Shown here piece by piece: positions 16,887-25,227 of a DNA stretch of 51,595 nt (position 1 is its first letter; each line of letters opens with the position of its first letter). The position numbers and the translations under genes were made by a program. Source of the DNA: Bacteroidales bacterium UBA4230 (lineage in GTDB: Bacteria; Bacteroidota; Bacteroidia; Bacteroidales; UBA932). The notes beneath the pieces are model-generated. The model made no database searches, was not told the DNA's origin, and saw only the letters and a list, made by a program, of their open reading frames with translations. The stretch is from the NCBI GenBank assembly GCA_002395605.1, contig DGXO01000070.1, positions 12,117-63,711 of the forward strand, read 5' to 3'.

Positions 16887-16928
16887 CCATAGGCGGTCCT
16901 GTGCTCAGGACTCGCCTATGGATTTTTA
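16887..16928 (+). terminator. Strong intrinsic terminator
   Basis: CCATAGGCG (16887-16895) pairs with CGCCTATGG (16913-16921), and GTCCTG with CAGGAC, around a TGCT loop with one bulged T; ATTTTT follows. It closes the SusC-SusD-CBM9 unit. It also contains the upstream GTG at 16901, which argues against that start for the next gene. Confidence 0.85.
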
Positions 16929-16942
16929 AAAATAATAAAACA

Positions 16943-18334
16943 GTGAAACGAATCAGCAGTATCATCATTCTTGCCGTCATGCTTCCGGTACTGGTACTCT
17001 CATGTGGCAAGAATTCCGGGGATGCTTCACAGGTAAGCAGTCTTAAAGTAGTTTCCTATAATCCTACCGATGAGATATTCCCTAATCCGGAACGTGGCTT
17101 TTACCTTGCTTCAGAAATCAGTAAGGCCGATGGGAAAGGTATTGCTGATGCCAGTATGAGGGCAAACAAGCTTCAAGGCCGCTCTCTATTTCTCCTTGAG
17201 TTCCATCTCAAGGATTATGTAAACTGTGATATTGCTCAGGATTACCTTGAGACAATACGCTTGAAATTTCAGTCACTCAGGGATGGCGGTGCTAAATGTA
17301 TCCTCCGTTTCTGCTATTCCAATGGCTTTTCACAAGCCGATAAACCCTGGGATGCAACCCTGGAGCAGGCTCTTCGTCACATAGAACAGGTCAAACCCCT
17401 TATTCAGGAATATTACGATGTAATCATGGTGGTACAGGCCGGTTTTGTGGGCAGTTGGGGCGAATGGTATTATACAGATCATTTTGGTGACAACGCTTCC
17501 AGAAGAACGCTTATGAATGCCCTTCTGGATGCCGTGCCTCAGCAAAGGCAGATAGAACTCCGCACACCTGCATATAAAATGGCCCTTTACGGCGTTACCC
17601 TTGCCGATACCATCACTAGGGCTGAATCTCACCAGCCAACCGTCAAGGCACGTATCGGCGGCCATAATGACTGCTACCTTTCCAGTGCCAATGACGTTGG
17701 TACATATAGGAACTCCAAGGACCGTGAATTCTGGGCCGCGGAAAGCCTTTACACAATTATGGGAGGAGAATCCTGTGAGCTTACGAATTATTGCCATTGC
17801 GAAGCTCCCAGCTCAAAAATTCATGGTGCGCTGGAGGACCTTGCAATTAACCATGTCACTTATCTGAACAACGGATATCATCCCAGTGTCCTTGGACGTT
17901 GGAAGGATGAAGGTTGCATGGATGAAATCCGTCGGCGCCTTGGATATCGCTACGTCTTGAAAGAAGGAAAGTTTACGGAGAATCCCGTGGCTGGAAAATC
18001 TTTCGAAGTCCAGCTTTCCATTTTCAACGAGGGCTTTGCTCCTGTACAGAACCCCAGAGATGCAGAACTGGTTCTCTGTGACGCTTCCGGTAAAGTGGCC
18101 AAAACTTGGCCTCTTGACAGTGACCCCCGTTACTGGATGCCGGAGCAGGAAACAGTAATAGAAAAGACTATAACGCTCCCGGAAGGGATTTCGGGCAAGA
18201 TTAATCTTTATCTCAATCTCCCGGACCCTTGCGAGACTATCCATAATAATCCCCTGTTCTCCATCCGTCTTGCCAATGAAGGCGTATGGGACGAAAACAC
18301 CGGATACAATCTGCTGTATAGTTTCAGTATTTAA
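16943..18334 (+). CDS. DUF4874/DUF4832-type lipoprotein, possible TIM-barrel glycoside hydrolase
   Basis: 463 residues from a GTG at 16943; the GTG 14 codons upstream lies in a terminator hairpin. The signal peptide KRISSIIILAVMLPVLVLSC has a clear lipobox. The region FPNPERGFYLASEI through the barrel matches the DUF4874 pattern. It is followed by a DUF4832 part with VVQAGFVGSWGEWYYTDH, whose G-x-W-x-E motif looks like a barrel active-site acid, and a C-terminal beta-sandwich from about residue 345. The second protein with this motif is at 23850-25223. Function is not established; a surface or periplasmic glycan-cleaving role fits the locus. Confidence 0.7.
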   Translation: MKRISSIIILAVMLPVLVLSCGKNSGDASQVSSLKVVSYNPTDEIFPNPERGFYLASEISKADGKGIADASMRANKLQGRSLFLLEFHLKDYVNCDIAQDYLETIRLKFQSLRDGGAKCILRFCYSNGFSQADKPWDATLEQALRHIEQVKPLIQEYYDVIMVVQAGFVGSWGEWYYTDHFGDNASRRTLMNALLDAVPQQRQIELRTPAYKMALYGVTLADTITRAESHQPTVKARIGGHNDCYLSSANDVGTYRNSKDREFWAAESLYTIMGGESCELTNYCHCEAPSSKIHGALEDLAINHVTYLNNGYHPSVLGRWKDEGCMDEIRRRLGYRYVLKEGKFTENPVAGKSFEVQLSIFNEGFAPVQNPRDAELVLCDASGKVAKTWPLDSDPRYWMPEQETVIEKTITLPEGISGKINLYLNLPDPCETIHNNPLFSIRLANEGVWDENTGYNLLYSFSI

Positions 18335-18361
18335 CAATAACCTTTAAACACTATTCTCAGT

Positions 18362-19492
18362 ATGAAAAAATTAATGACAATTCTGGCAATATTTGCCATG
18401 GTAGGTTTCGTCGCATGCCAGAAACCTTCCAACGACAACAAGAAGGACGAACAGAAGGAGGAGCAAAAACCCGATGATCAGAATCCCGAAGAGTATGCCG
18501 GCCCCGTTGAGGGCTCTTCCGAGTGGTCCCTTATTGGCGCTCTCCTTGAAACCAGCTGGGACAAGGACTATGTCATGGCTGCAGACGGAGATATCTATGT
18601 GGTAAAGAACGTTAAGCTTGCCGCTGCCGATGAATTCAAGATCCGCAAGGATAAGGCCTGGGGCGACAGTCCTAACCGTGGTGGCGTATATGCCGAACTT
18701 GGAAAGGGCTTTGCCGTAGAGCATAACGGTCCCAACATCAAGCCCGGTCTTGACGGCATCTATGACATTTACTACAATGCCGCCAAGGAGCAGATGGCAG
18801 TTTGCGCAAAGGATGCAGCTCCCCAGTGGGCCGATGCACCTGCCGCTGCAAAGATCGCCGTTGACGGTGACTTCGCAGACTGGTCCGCTCTTGAGGCCGG
18901 TACCTTCAAGAAGGCTGTAAATGATCCCGATTCCCCCTGGCCCGGCGTTGCCGAAATCCGCTGCTACGCAGATGCCAACTATGTATTCTACTATATGAAG
19001 TTTGACGAGGAATCACTCCAGGAATGCAAGGATGCAGATACTCCCGCCATGCATATCCGCCTTTGCATCAACACCGACGGTGAGTATGAATCCGGTTACA
19101 CCAGCTACTTCCTTGAGGGTTATGACTTCATCATTGAAGGTCAGATCATGGATGCAGGTGAATGGGTTGAATACGATGGCACACTCCACCAGAGAATCGG
19201 TGGATGGGTAGAACTTCTTGCACCCGAGAATGGCTTGGTATATGGCGTTGGCAAGGGCAACGAGTTTGAAATTTCACTTGACCGCGCACTATTCAACAAG
19301 GCTATCGACGATGCCGTTGCCGCCGGTACAATTGACGCCGCGGACAAGAAACCCATGGGCGACGAATTCCAGACCGGTATCCGTTTCTACTGCAACGGCT
19401 GGGATGAGTTCTCAAATATGCCTAACTCCTCCATCGAGGAAGAGGCTGGCAATGGCTGGGGCTACCTCATGCGTATCAAGACCAACAAGTAA
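18362..19492 (+). CDS. Surface lipoprotein, SusE/F-like plus CBM9-like domains
   Basis: 376 residues. Signal peptide and linker are nearly identical to those of the lipoprotein at 16040. A first mature domain (about 48-150) begins EWSLIGALLETSWDKDYVM and has the strand pattern of SusE/SusF starch-binding modules (VVKNVKLAAADEFKIRKDKAW). A second (about 160-376) begins AVDGDFADWSALEAGTF and resembles the CBM9-like domain of the earlier protein. It is most likely a second surface glycan-binding protein of this locus, with two binding modules. It lies 27 bases after the DUF4832-type gene. Confidence 0.75.
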   Translation: MKKLMTILAIFAMVGFVACQKPSNDNKKDEQKEEQKPDDQNPEEYAGPVEGSSEWSLIGALLETSWDKDYVMAADGDIYVVKNVKLAAADEFKIRKDKAWGDSPNRGGVYAELGKGFAVEHNGPNIKPGLDGIYDIYYNAAKEQMAVCAKDAAPQWADAPAAAKIAVDGDFADWSALEAGTFKKAVNDPDSPWPGVAEIRCYADANYVFYYMKFDEESLQECKDADTPAMHIRLCINTDGEYESGYTSYFLEGYDFIIEGQIMDAGEWVEYDGTLHQRIGGWVELLAPENGLVYGVGKGNEFEISLDRALFNKAIDDAVAAGTIDAADKKPMGDEFQTGIRFYCNGWDEFSNMPNSSIEEEAGNGWGYLMRIKTNK

Positions 19493-19504
19493 TCCATTTG
19501 TTGG

Positions 19505-20194
19505 ATGAATAAAACCGCTTTGATATTCCTGTGCCTGGCACTCCTTTCAGGGTGCCAGGCATCGGGTATCCGCGGTTATTGGAACCGTGTTCCGCTTCTT
19601 GAGAACAATTTGGAGGTCTCTGAAGACCGTTTCGGCGCTTTCTGTGAGAAGGCCGCTGCCGCTCCGGAGGAAGACGCCCTTGCCGCTTTGGACGTTCTCT
19701 TTGACCGGCTTCGAAAGGACACGGTTGCTTATTATGTTTATTCTGACTGGATGGACGGGGCTTTCTACAGTCTCCTTTCACCCTGCCGTAATGCCGCCCT
19801 CTATTCAAAAGCCGTAGACCGGATGGTCTCTGACGGCATTCTTGATCAATCAGAATATGAATCAAGGATCCAGAGAAGAGAATGGATGGGCTATAATCAA
19901 AAAGGCGCCACGGCAACAGTGCCCGGCGTGATTTTCAAGGAGCGCACGCTTGTGCTTGTCCTTGACCAGGGGTGTCCTTCATGCAAGGAAGCCCTTACCA
20001 GCCTGGCCGCAGAATGGGCCGATGCAAGACGCATCGCAGTTTGCTGCGGCTATGGCGCAATTCCCGCCCTTACCGGATGGGAATACCTGAGTGAAGAACC
20101 GTCAAGGGCCGTTTTCGACCCTAAAATGACACCTATATACTTTGTGGTTTCCGCAGACGGAATTGTGGAAACCCCTTATACACTGGTTTTCTAA
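19505..20194 (+). CDS. Lipoprotein with thioredoxin-like CPSC motif
   Basis: 229 residues with signal MNKTALIFLCLALLSGC. The N-terminal half is helical and matches no family I recognise with certainty; it recalls the DUF5106 region found before thioredoxin-like domains in Bacteroidota. The C-terminal half has LVLVLDQGCPSCKEAL followed by a PIYFVVSADG segment, as in TlpA-like folds where a cis-Pro stands before the strand. A thiol-disulfide role for exported cysteine-bearing proteins of the locus is possible. It starts 12 bases after the previous gene, within the same run. Confidence in the exact function is low. Confidence 0.6.
   Translation: MNKTALIFLCLALLSGCQASGIRGYWNRVPLLENNLEVSEDRFGAFCEKAAAAPEEDALAALDVLFDRLRKDTVAYYVYSDWMDGAFYSLLSPCRNAALYSKAVDRMVSDGILDQSEYESRIQRREWMGYNQKGATATVPGVIFKERTLVLVLDQGCPSCKEALTSLAAEWADARRIAVCCGYGAIPALTGWEYLSEEPSRAVFDPKMTPIYFVVSADGIVETPYTLVF
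19532..19561 (+). repeat. Perfect 10-bp inverted repeat in signal peptide codons
   Basis: TGCCTGGCAC (19532-19541) is the reverse complement of 19552-19561, with a 10-base loop. It lies 27 bases inside the coding region at 19505. No T-run follows, so it is not a terminator; it could slow early translation. Confidence 0.6.
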
Positions 20195-20205
20195 CGCTTG
20201 ACCTG

Positions 20206-21831
20206 ATGAAAAAGACTGTTTTAGCCATCCTTTTTGCAATGGCGGCGCTACTCTATCTGCCATGCTGCATTTCATGTTCCCAGCCACAGGTTAATGAGGA
20301 TCCCAAGATTCCGGGTCCGCCTCCCGAGGACGAAACCCCGGAAAACCCCAACCAGAACGGCACTCCGGAGGACGAAACCCCCAAGCCGGACACCTACACA
20401 TTTGAAGTATCGGCCCTGAAGGGTACCTGGGAAGTGGGAGACGAGATTTATATTCACGGCGGCTACGCCCCCGCCGCACAGGTGATTACGCTTTCGTCGG
20501 ACCAAATCTCGGCAGACGGCAAAACTGCCACCGCAGAGCTTCCTGCCGACATCCTCAAATATCCCGGAGACCCGGACCCCCTGTACGCCGTATGGCCTGC
20601 CCACGCCGTAAAACGCGAAGACGGCCTTGTGGGTCCTGTCATTTCGTTTGATATTGCCGATATACTCCTCACCCAGGCATACCTTGAGGAGAAGAATTTT
20701 GCCTTCAAGGATATTTCTTCGTTCATCTCCTTTACTGTTACCGGCGGCTATGACCGTTTCATCATAGCCGGAAAACTTCGTCCCGGCCTTCGCTTCACAA
20801 ACTACAAGAACGAGTATTCTTCGGCCAGGAGCACTCCAGCTAAACCCAAGGATGACGGGTATCCGTTCCGCGAGGAAGAACTTGCTGCAGACGGAGTTGT
20901 AAATAAACTCTACTTCCCCGGCGGCATCAACCTGAAGGAGGGCTTCACGCTTTTCTTTGCAAAGGGAGACTCATGGACGGCGTCGTATACTTATCCGCAA
21001 GGCGCTGACATCAAGGCGGGTACTTCCCTGGATCTTGGTGACCTTACTGCGAAACTCGAGGCCTATGACGGAGGTCAGCCCCGCATGCCTCAGGTGACAA
21101 GCGTCACAAAATATACCGTCAATCTGAACGAATTCTCCGGGCTGTGCCTTAGCGAGGACAAGTCTTTCCTCTGGGCCATCGACGACAACGGAAAACTTGG
21201 GCGGATTGATATCACGGACAATGTTGGCACTGTCCTCGAGTCCTGGGCCTCGGCCGGAGACCCCGAGGGCATTACAATTCACCCTGAAACCGGGGACCTT
21301 ATCGTTGGCAATGAGGAGCCGGTTTCCGTGGGGATTATCAAGGCCCCGGTGAGCAAGAACGACAAACAGACCATTCTCTTCAAGATAAAGGAGGCTTCGG
21401 GTTATGGAAACTCCGGTATGGAGGGCATTACCTATTACAAGAAGGACGGAGGCCGCGATCTGGTATACTGTGGCACGCAGGTAGATGCCAACCTGTTCCT
21501 CTGTGACCTCAATGCCGAAGTTGACGCCAGCAAGTATACAAAGCTGGTCCAGGAGCCCATTTCGCTTCGCAAGAGATTCCCCGGCGTTCTGGAAATAGCA
21601 GGCCTTTGCTATGACCCCGTCACCGACTGGCTGTGGATGATTGACTCCGAGGCCCACAAGATATTCGTGTTCTCAGGAGATGCCTCCACCCTTCTGTGTA
21701 CCTATGCCCTCAAAACTAAGTCCAACGAGGAAGGCATTGTGGTGGACCGTTCCCGCAACTGCGTTTGGATTGCCGACGACTACGGCTCTCCTTCATATCT
21801 GTACAAATATGAGTTTGACAGCCTTGACTAA
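20206..21831 (+). CDS. Lipoprotein with SdiA-regulated-type beta-propeller
   Basis: 541 residues. The signal peptide carries a Cys cluster (CCISC); the lipid-attached residue is probably the last one. A Pro/Glu-rich linker is followed by a beta-rich domain (about 65-275) with YAVWPAHAV, reminiscent of fimbrillin-like modules. The C-terminal 260 residues look like a six-bladed propeller of the SdiA-regulated/esterase-like phytase group: NEFSGLCLSEDKSFLWAI, DPEGITIHPETGDLIVGNE, AGLCYDPVTDWLWMIDSE and EEGIVVDRSRNCVWIADD. Some relatives are phosphoesterase-like, most are uncharacterised. It lies directly before an alkaline phosphatase gene in the same run. A glycan-binding or phosphoester role is speculative. 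Confidence 0.65.
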   Translation: MKKTVLAILFAMAALLYLPCCISCSQPQVNEDPKIPGPPPEDETPENPNQNGTPEDETPKPDTYTFEVSALKGTWEVGDEIYIHGGYAPAAQVITLSSDQISADGKTATAELPADILKYPGDPDPLYAVWPAHAVKREDGLVGPVISFDIADILLTQAYLEEKNFAFKDISSFISFTVTGGYDRFIIAGKLRPGLRFTNYKNEYSSARSTPAKPKDDGYPFREEELAADGVVNKLYFPGGINLKEGFTLFFAKGDSWTASYTYPQGADIKAGTSLDLGDLTAKLEAYDGGQPRMPQVTSVTKYTVNLNEFSGLCLSEDKSFLWAIDDNGKLGRIDITDNVGTVLESWASAGDPEGITIHPETGDLIVGNEEPVSVGIIKAPVSKNDKQTILFKIKEASGYGNSGMEGITYYKKDGGRDLVYCGTQVDANLFLCDLNAEVDASKYTKLVQEPISLRKRFPGVLEIAGLCYDPVTDWLWMIDSEAHKIFVFSGDASTLLCTYALKTKSNEEGIVVDRSRNCVWIADDYGSPSYLYKYEFDSLD

Positions 21832-21853
21832 ATAATAAAATTAACCGCCCGGA

Positions 21854-22978
21854 ATGAAAAACACTATTCTGATAGCCGTAGCAGCCGCCGTTCTGGTCTC
21901 CTGCAAGGAGACAGGGGAGCCGCAGCTCCAGTATTACCAAACCCCGCACACCTATGATGTCGTGAAGGTTCAGGAACCGCCCCAGACAAATGAAGTCCGG
22001 AACATCATCTTCATGATAGGAGACGGCATGGGTCTGGAGCAGGTGAGCTGCGCGTGGGTGCTCAATAAGGGCAAGCTCAACCTGGACAATTTCACGCATG
22101 TGGGGCTTTCACGCACGTGGTGCACCAATGCCCTCATAACAGACTCCGGCGCTGGTGGAACTGCACTGGCGGCCGGCGTCAAGACCGCCTACAGCCACGT
22201 GGGGACGGCTGCGGATACAACAGACCTCTACTCAATACTGGTAGACGCCAAAAAACTTGGCAAGAGCACCGGCGTGGCCGTCACCTGCCATTTTGCCGAT
22301 GCTACGCCCTGCGACTTCTGCTGCCACAACGAGTACCGCTACAACCAGGAGGACCTCATTGCAGACTATGTCACCTGCGGGGTGGACTATCTTGCCGGCG
22401 GCGGCCTGGACTGGTTCACCACTAAGCGCACGGACGGCCGTGACATCACAAAGGAAATGGCTGCGGCGGGATATACCGTGGCGCTTTCGGAGGAAGAACT
22501 CATGGACGCGGACCTTCCCGTAATCGGCCTTCTTTCCCCGGACAATCTTCCTGTGGCAGGGGAGAGGGGAGACCTTTTCCGGCACATGGTGGCCCGCGGG
22601 CTTGAGGAACTCTCGGAAAATGAAAACGGCTTTGTAATGATGATAGAAGGCTCCTGCATAGACGACTGGCTGCACGGCAATGACATCGGCAAGGCCATGG
22701 AGGAACTCCTGGACTTTGACCGCACCCTTGGGGATGTCCTTAAGTGGGCCGAAAAAGACGGTCACACTTTGGTTGTCATGACCGCAGACCACGCTACGGG
22801 CTGCCTTACCCTCCAGGACGGAAATCTTGAAGATGGCCTTATTGGCGTTCATTTCGCCTCCGAATCCCACAACGGCATAGCCGTTCCCTTCTACGCCTGG
22901 GGCCCCGGCAGTGAGAAATTTACCGGAATCAAGGAGAATTCAGACTGGGGAAAACTTGTTGGATCGTTTGTAAAGTAA
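21854..22978 (+). CDS. Alkaline phosphatase, exported lipoprotein
   Basis: 374 residues. Signal peptide MKNTILIAVAAAVLVSC ends at Cys17. The alkaline phosphatase core begins NIIFMIGDGMG with metal-binding Asp57, and the nucleophile motif is ALITDSGAGGTA with Ser98. Further metal ligands appear in MMIEGSCIDDWLHGND, VVMTADHATG and ESHNGIAVPFYAWG. It would hydrolyse phosphate monoesters at the cell surface or in the periplasm. It is the third predicted exported phosphatase in this locus, after the two tyrosine-phosphatase-like lipoproteins. It is shorter than E. coli PhoA, as many Bacteroidota homologues are. The permease gene follows 1 base after its stop. Confidence 0.9.
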   Translation: MKNTILIAVAAAVLVSCKETGEPQLQYYQTPHTYDVVKVQEPPQTNEVRNIIFMIGDGMGLEQVSCAWVLNKGKLNLDNFTHVGLSRTWCTNALITDSGAGGTALAAGVKTAYSHVGTAADTTDLYSILVDAKKLGKSTGVAVTCHFADATPCDFCCHNEYRYNQEDLIADYVTCGVDYLAGGGLDWFTTKRTDGRDITKEMAAAGYTVALSEEELMDADLPVIGLLSPDNLPVAGERGDLFRHMVARGLEELSENENGFVMMIEGSCIDDWLHGNDIGKAMEELLDFDRTLGDVLKWAEKDGHTLVVMTADHATGCLTLQDGNLEDGLIGVHFASESHNGIAVPFYAWGPGSEKFTGIKENSDWGKLVGSFVK

Positions 22979-22979
22979 T

Positions 22980-23846
22980 ATGGCACAGAAAAAGAACACC
23001 TGGCTCCTGTACGCCCTTGTGACAATGGTCACCTGGGGTATCTGGGGAGCGTTTTCAGACCAGACTGTCCTGCCCAAGACCCTGGTCTATGTGATGTGGG
23101 CCCTTAGCATGGTTCCGCCTGCACTGGTGGCACTTGCAAACATAAAGTTCAAGTTGGACGTGCGTTCCAAGCCCGCCCTTCTTTCCATGGGAGTGGGCCT
23201 TCTTGGCGCCGGCGGGCAGCTGGTGCTGTTCCTGGCGCTGGACTATGCCCCGGCATATCTTGTCATGCCCATGATTTCCGTGGCGCCAATTGTGACGGTG
23301 ATTCTTTCGGCCCTTTTCCTCAAGGAGAAGGTGTCTAAACTTGGGTATGTGGGCATTGCGCTGGCGTTTGTGGCCCTGGTGTGCTTTGCGCTCCCGGACA
23401 GCAAGGACGGCGTTGTCTCAAGCTGGATTTGGATCCTGTACGCCTCCGTGGTGTTCGTCTTCTGGGGCATCCAGGCCTTTGTGATGAAACTTGCCAACAA
23501 TTCCACCCCTGATGCCGAAAGCGTGTTCGTGTACATGGCAATTTCGGCCATGGTCCTAATTCCCGTGGCGCTTCTGATGGGCGGCGGAGAATCGCTGTCG
23601 GCTTACGGCGCAGGGGAGGTCTGGAAGGTGTTCTTCGTCCAGATTCTCAACGCTATAGGCGCCTTCACGCTGGTCTACGCCAACCGTTACGGCAAGGCCA
23701 TGATAGTGGCTCCGCTGGCCGATGCCTGCGCCCCGGTTATCATGTGCGTGATTTCGCTCATCCTCTATTCGGCCGTCCCTACGGTCCCTCAGGTCATAGG
23801 TATGGTGGCGGCAATCAGCTGCGTGTTCATCTTCAGCCGCGAATAG
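22980..23846 (+). CDS. EamA/DMT-family inner-membrane permease
   Basis: 288 residues with about ten hydrophobic helices in two repeated halves, the EamA (drug/metabolite transporter) arrangement. It starts MAQKKNTWLLYALVTMVTWGIWGAF, and each half has the typical end: PAYLVMPMISVAPIVTVILSALFLKEKVSKLGYVGI in the first, and KAMIVAPLADACAPVIMCVISLILY in the second. Family members move small metabolites such as sugars or amino acids. Directly after the alkaline phosphatase gene, it may import a dephosphorylated sugar, possibly galactosamine or GalNAc (inference). It is the only obvious inner-membrane carrier in this locus. Confidence 0.85.
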   Translation: MAQKKNTWLLYALVTMVTWGIWGAFSDQTVLPKTLVYVMWALSMVPPALVALANIKFKLDVRSKPALLSMGVGLLGAGGQLVLFLALDYAPAYLVMPMISVAPIVTVILSALFLKEKVSKLGYVGIALAFVALVCFALPDSKDGVVSSWIWILYASVVFVFWGIQAFVMKLANNSTPDAESVFVYMAISAMVLIPVALLMGGGESLSAYGAGEVWKVFFVQILNAIGAFTLVYANRYGKAMIVAPLADACAPVIMCVISLILYSAVPTVPQVIGMVAAISCVFIFSRE

Positions 23847-23849
23847 GAT

Positions 23850-25223
23850 ATGAAAAAAATTCTGCTTTTTCTCTGTGCATCGGCCCTGATGCTCGGTTCC
23901 TGCGGCTGCCAGGGCGAAACGCCTCAGGAGGAGATTCCTGAAGAAACGCCTAAGGATACCGAAACCACCGAGGACCCCGGTGAGCCTGAGCAGCCCGAAG
24001 AACCTTCCCAGCCGCTTCCGGACAAGCCCGCAGATGCCGGAGAACGCGTTCCCCTGAAGGCGTCCATTACCGGCGTGCAGCCCATGACGGGCATAGTGCT
24101 TTGGACCACCAGCAGCGCCAAGACAAAGAGTTATGTGCAGCTGGAGTTCTCCTACATGCTGTATAACAAGGTTTGCAAGGAAAAGGACGCGTATGACTGG
24201 ACCGTGATGGATAATCTTCTGGCCGATGTCGCCTCCCGCGGCCACCAGGCTGTGGTGCGCTTCAGGTATGTATATCCAGGCCAGTCGTCCAATGCCGTGC
24301 CGGAATACATCAAGAAGATGGAGGGCTACGAGGGCATAACCTATAACTCTGAAGATGGCAAGGCCGAATATCCGGACTGGCGCTCAGAGGAGCTTCAGCG
24401 CTTTCATATGGAATTTTACAGGAGATTTGCGGAACGTTATGATAAAGACCCCCGCCTTGCGTTTGTGGAAACCGGCTTCGGCCACTGGGCCGAATACCAT
24501 GTGTATGGCGGCAAGTTCATCGCTGGCCAGACTTTCCCCTCCAAGGAGTTCCAGGCAGAGTTCATGCGCGGAATGGGGGAATGGTTCCAGGATACCACCT
24601 GGAGCATCTCCATTGACGCCTCGGACAACAAGTACGGCCCTTTCCAGAAGTATCCTGAACTCAAGGACTTAACGTTTGGCAACTTTGACGACTCCTTCAT
24701 GTGCCAGGACTGGAGCGGCTACAACTGGTCCTGCTGGCAGTTCTTCGGCCTGGAGAGGTACAAGAAAGGCCCTGCCGGCGGTGAATTCAGCTATTACTCC
24801 TCCTACGACCAGAAGCACGCCCTTGACAAGGAAGGCATGCATGGCCGAAAATTCGAAGACCTTGTGGCAAAGGTGCACATGACCTTCATAATCGGCAACG
24901 ACCAACCCGGAAAGCAGACCGAGGCCCGCATCAAGGAAGCCGCAATGTCCATGGGGTATAGCTTTGAAATCAAGGACTTCTGCGTCAATGAGGGAGTTTC
25001 CGCATCTGTGCTCATCTCCAATGTGGGCGTGGCTCCCATTTACAGGGATGCCTGGGTGGCCGTTGACGGCGTGCGTGGCAGTTACAACCTTCGCGGCCTC
25101 ATGCCCGGAGAATCCACCTGGGTAACAATTGATTGCCCCGCCACAAAGGCCTCCAAGCCCTCCATTGAGTGCGACCACCTTGTGAAGGGACAGAAGATTG
25201 AGTATCAGGCCAGCGTAGAATAA
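23850..25223 (+). CDS. DUF4832-type lipoprotein, second copy
   Basis: 457 residues, 3 bases after the permease gene. The signal peptide ends at a lipobox around LGSCGC, followed by a Glu/Pro/Thr-rich linker to residue 65. The central barrel-like part contains YVQLEFSYMLYN, VVRFRYVYPG and AFVETGFGHWAEYHVYGG. The last has the same G-x-W-x-E motif as the protein at 16943. A beta-sandwich with SASVLISNVGVAPIYRDAWVAV ends the protein, as in DUF4832. It is probably a surface or periplasmic glycoside hydrolase or glycan-binding barrel; no activity can be named. It is the last gene of the rightward run and converges with the HTCS gene 5 bases away. Confidence 0.68.
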   Translation: MKKILLFLCASALMLGSCGCQGETPQEEIPEETPKDTETTEDPGEPEQPEEPSQPLPDKPADAGERVPLKASITGVQPMTGIVLWTTSSAKTKSYVQLEFSYMLYNKVCKEKDAYDWTVMDNLLADVASRGHQAVVRFRYVYPGQSSNAVPEYIKKMEGYEGITYNSEDGKAEYPDWRSEELQRFHMEFYRRFAERYDKDPRLAFVETGFGHWAEYHVYGGKFIAGQTFPSKEFQAEFMRGMGEWFQDTTWSISIDASDNKYGPFQKYPELKDLTFGNFDDSFMCQDWSGYNWSCWQFFGLERYKKGPAGGEFSYYSSYDQKHALDKEGMHGRKFEDLVAKVHMTFIIGNDQPGKQTEARIKEAAMSMGYSFEIKDFCVNEGVSASVLISNVGVAPIYRDAWVAVDGVRGSYNLRGLMPGESTWVTIDCPATKASKPSIECDHLVKGQKIEYQASVE

Positions 25224-25227
25224 GTGA

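Noticed and set aside
16901..16942. Upstream GTG start for the DUF4832-type protein
   Set aside because: It lies in the loop side of a strong terminator hairpin and adds residues that spoil the signal peptide; the GTG at 16943 gives an ordinary lipoprotein signal.
20635..20650. Second REP-like copy (CTGTCATTTCG)
   Set aside because: Only the first bases match; the rest is ordinary coding sequence without the palindrome.
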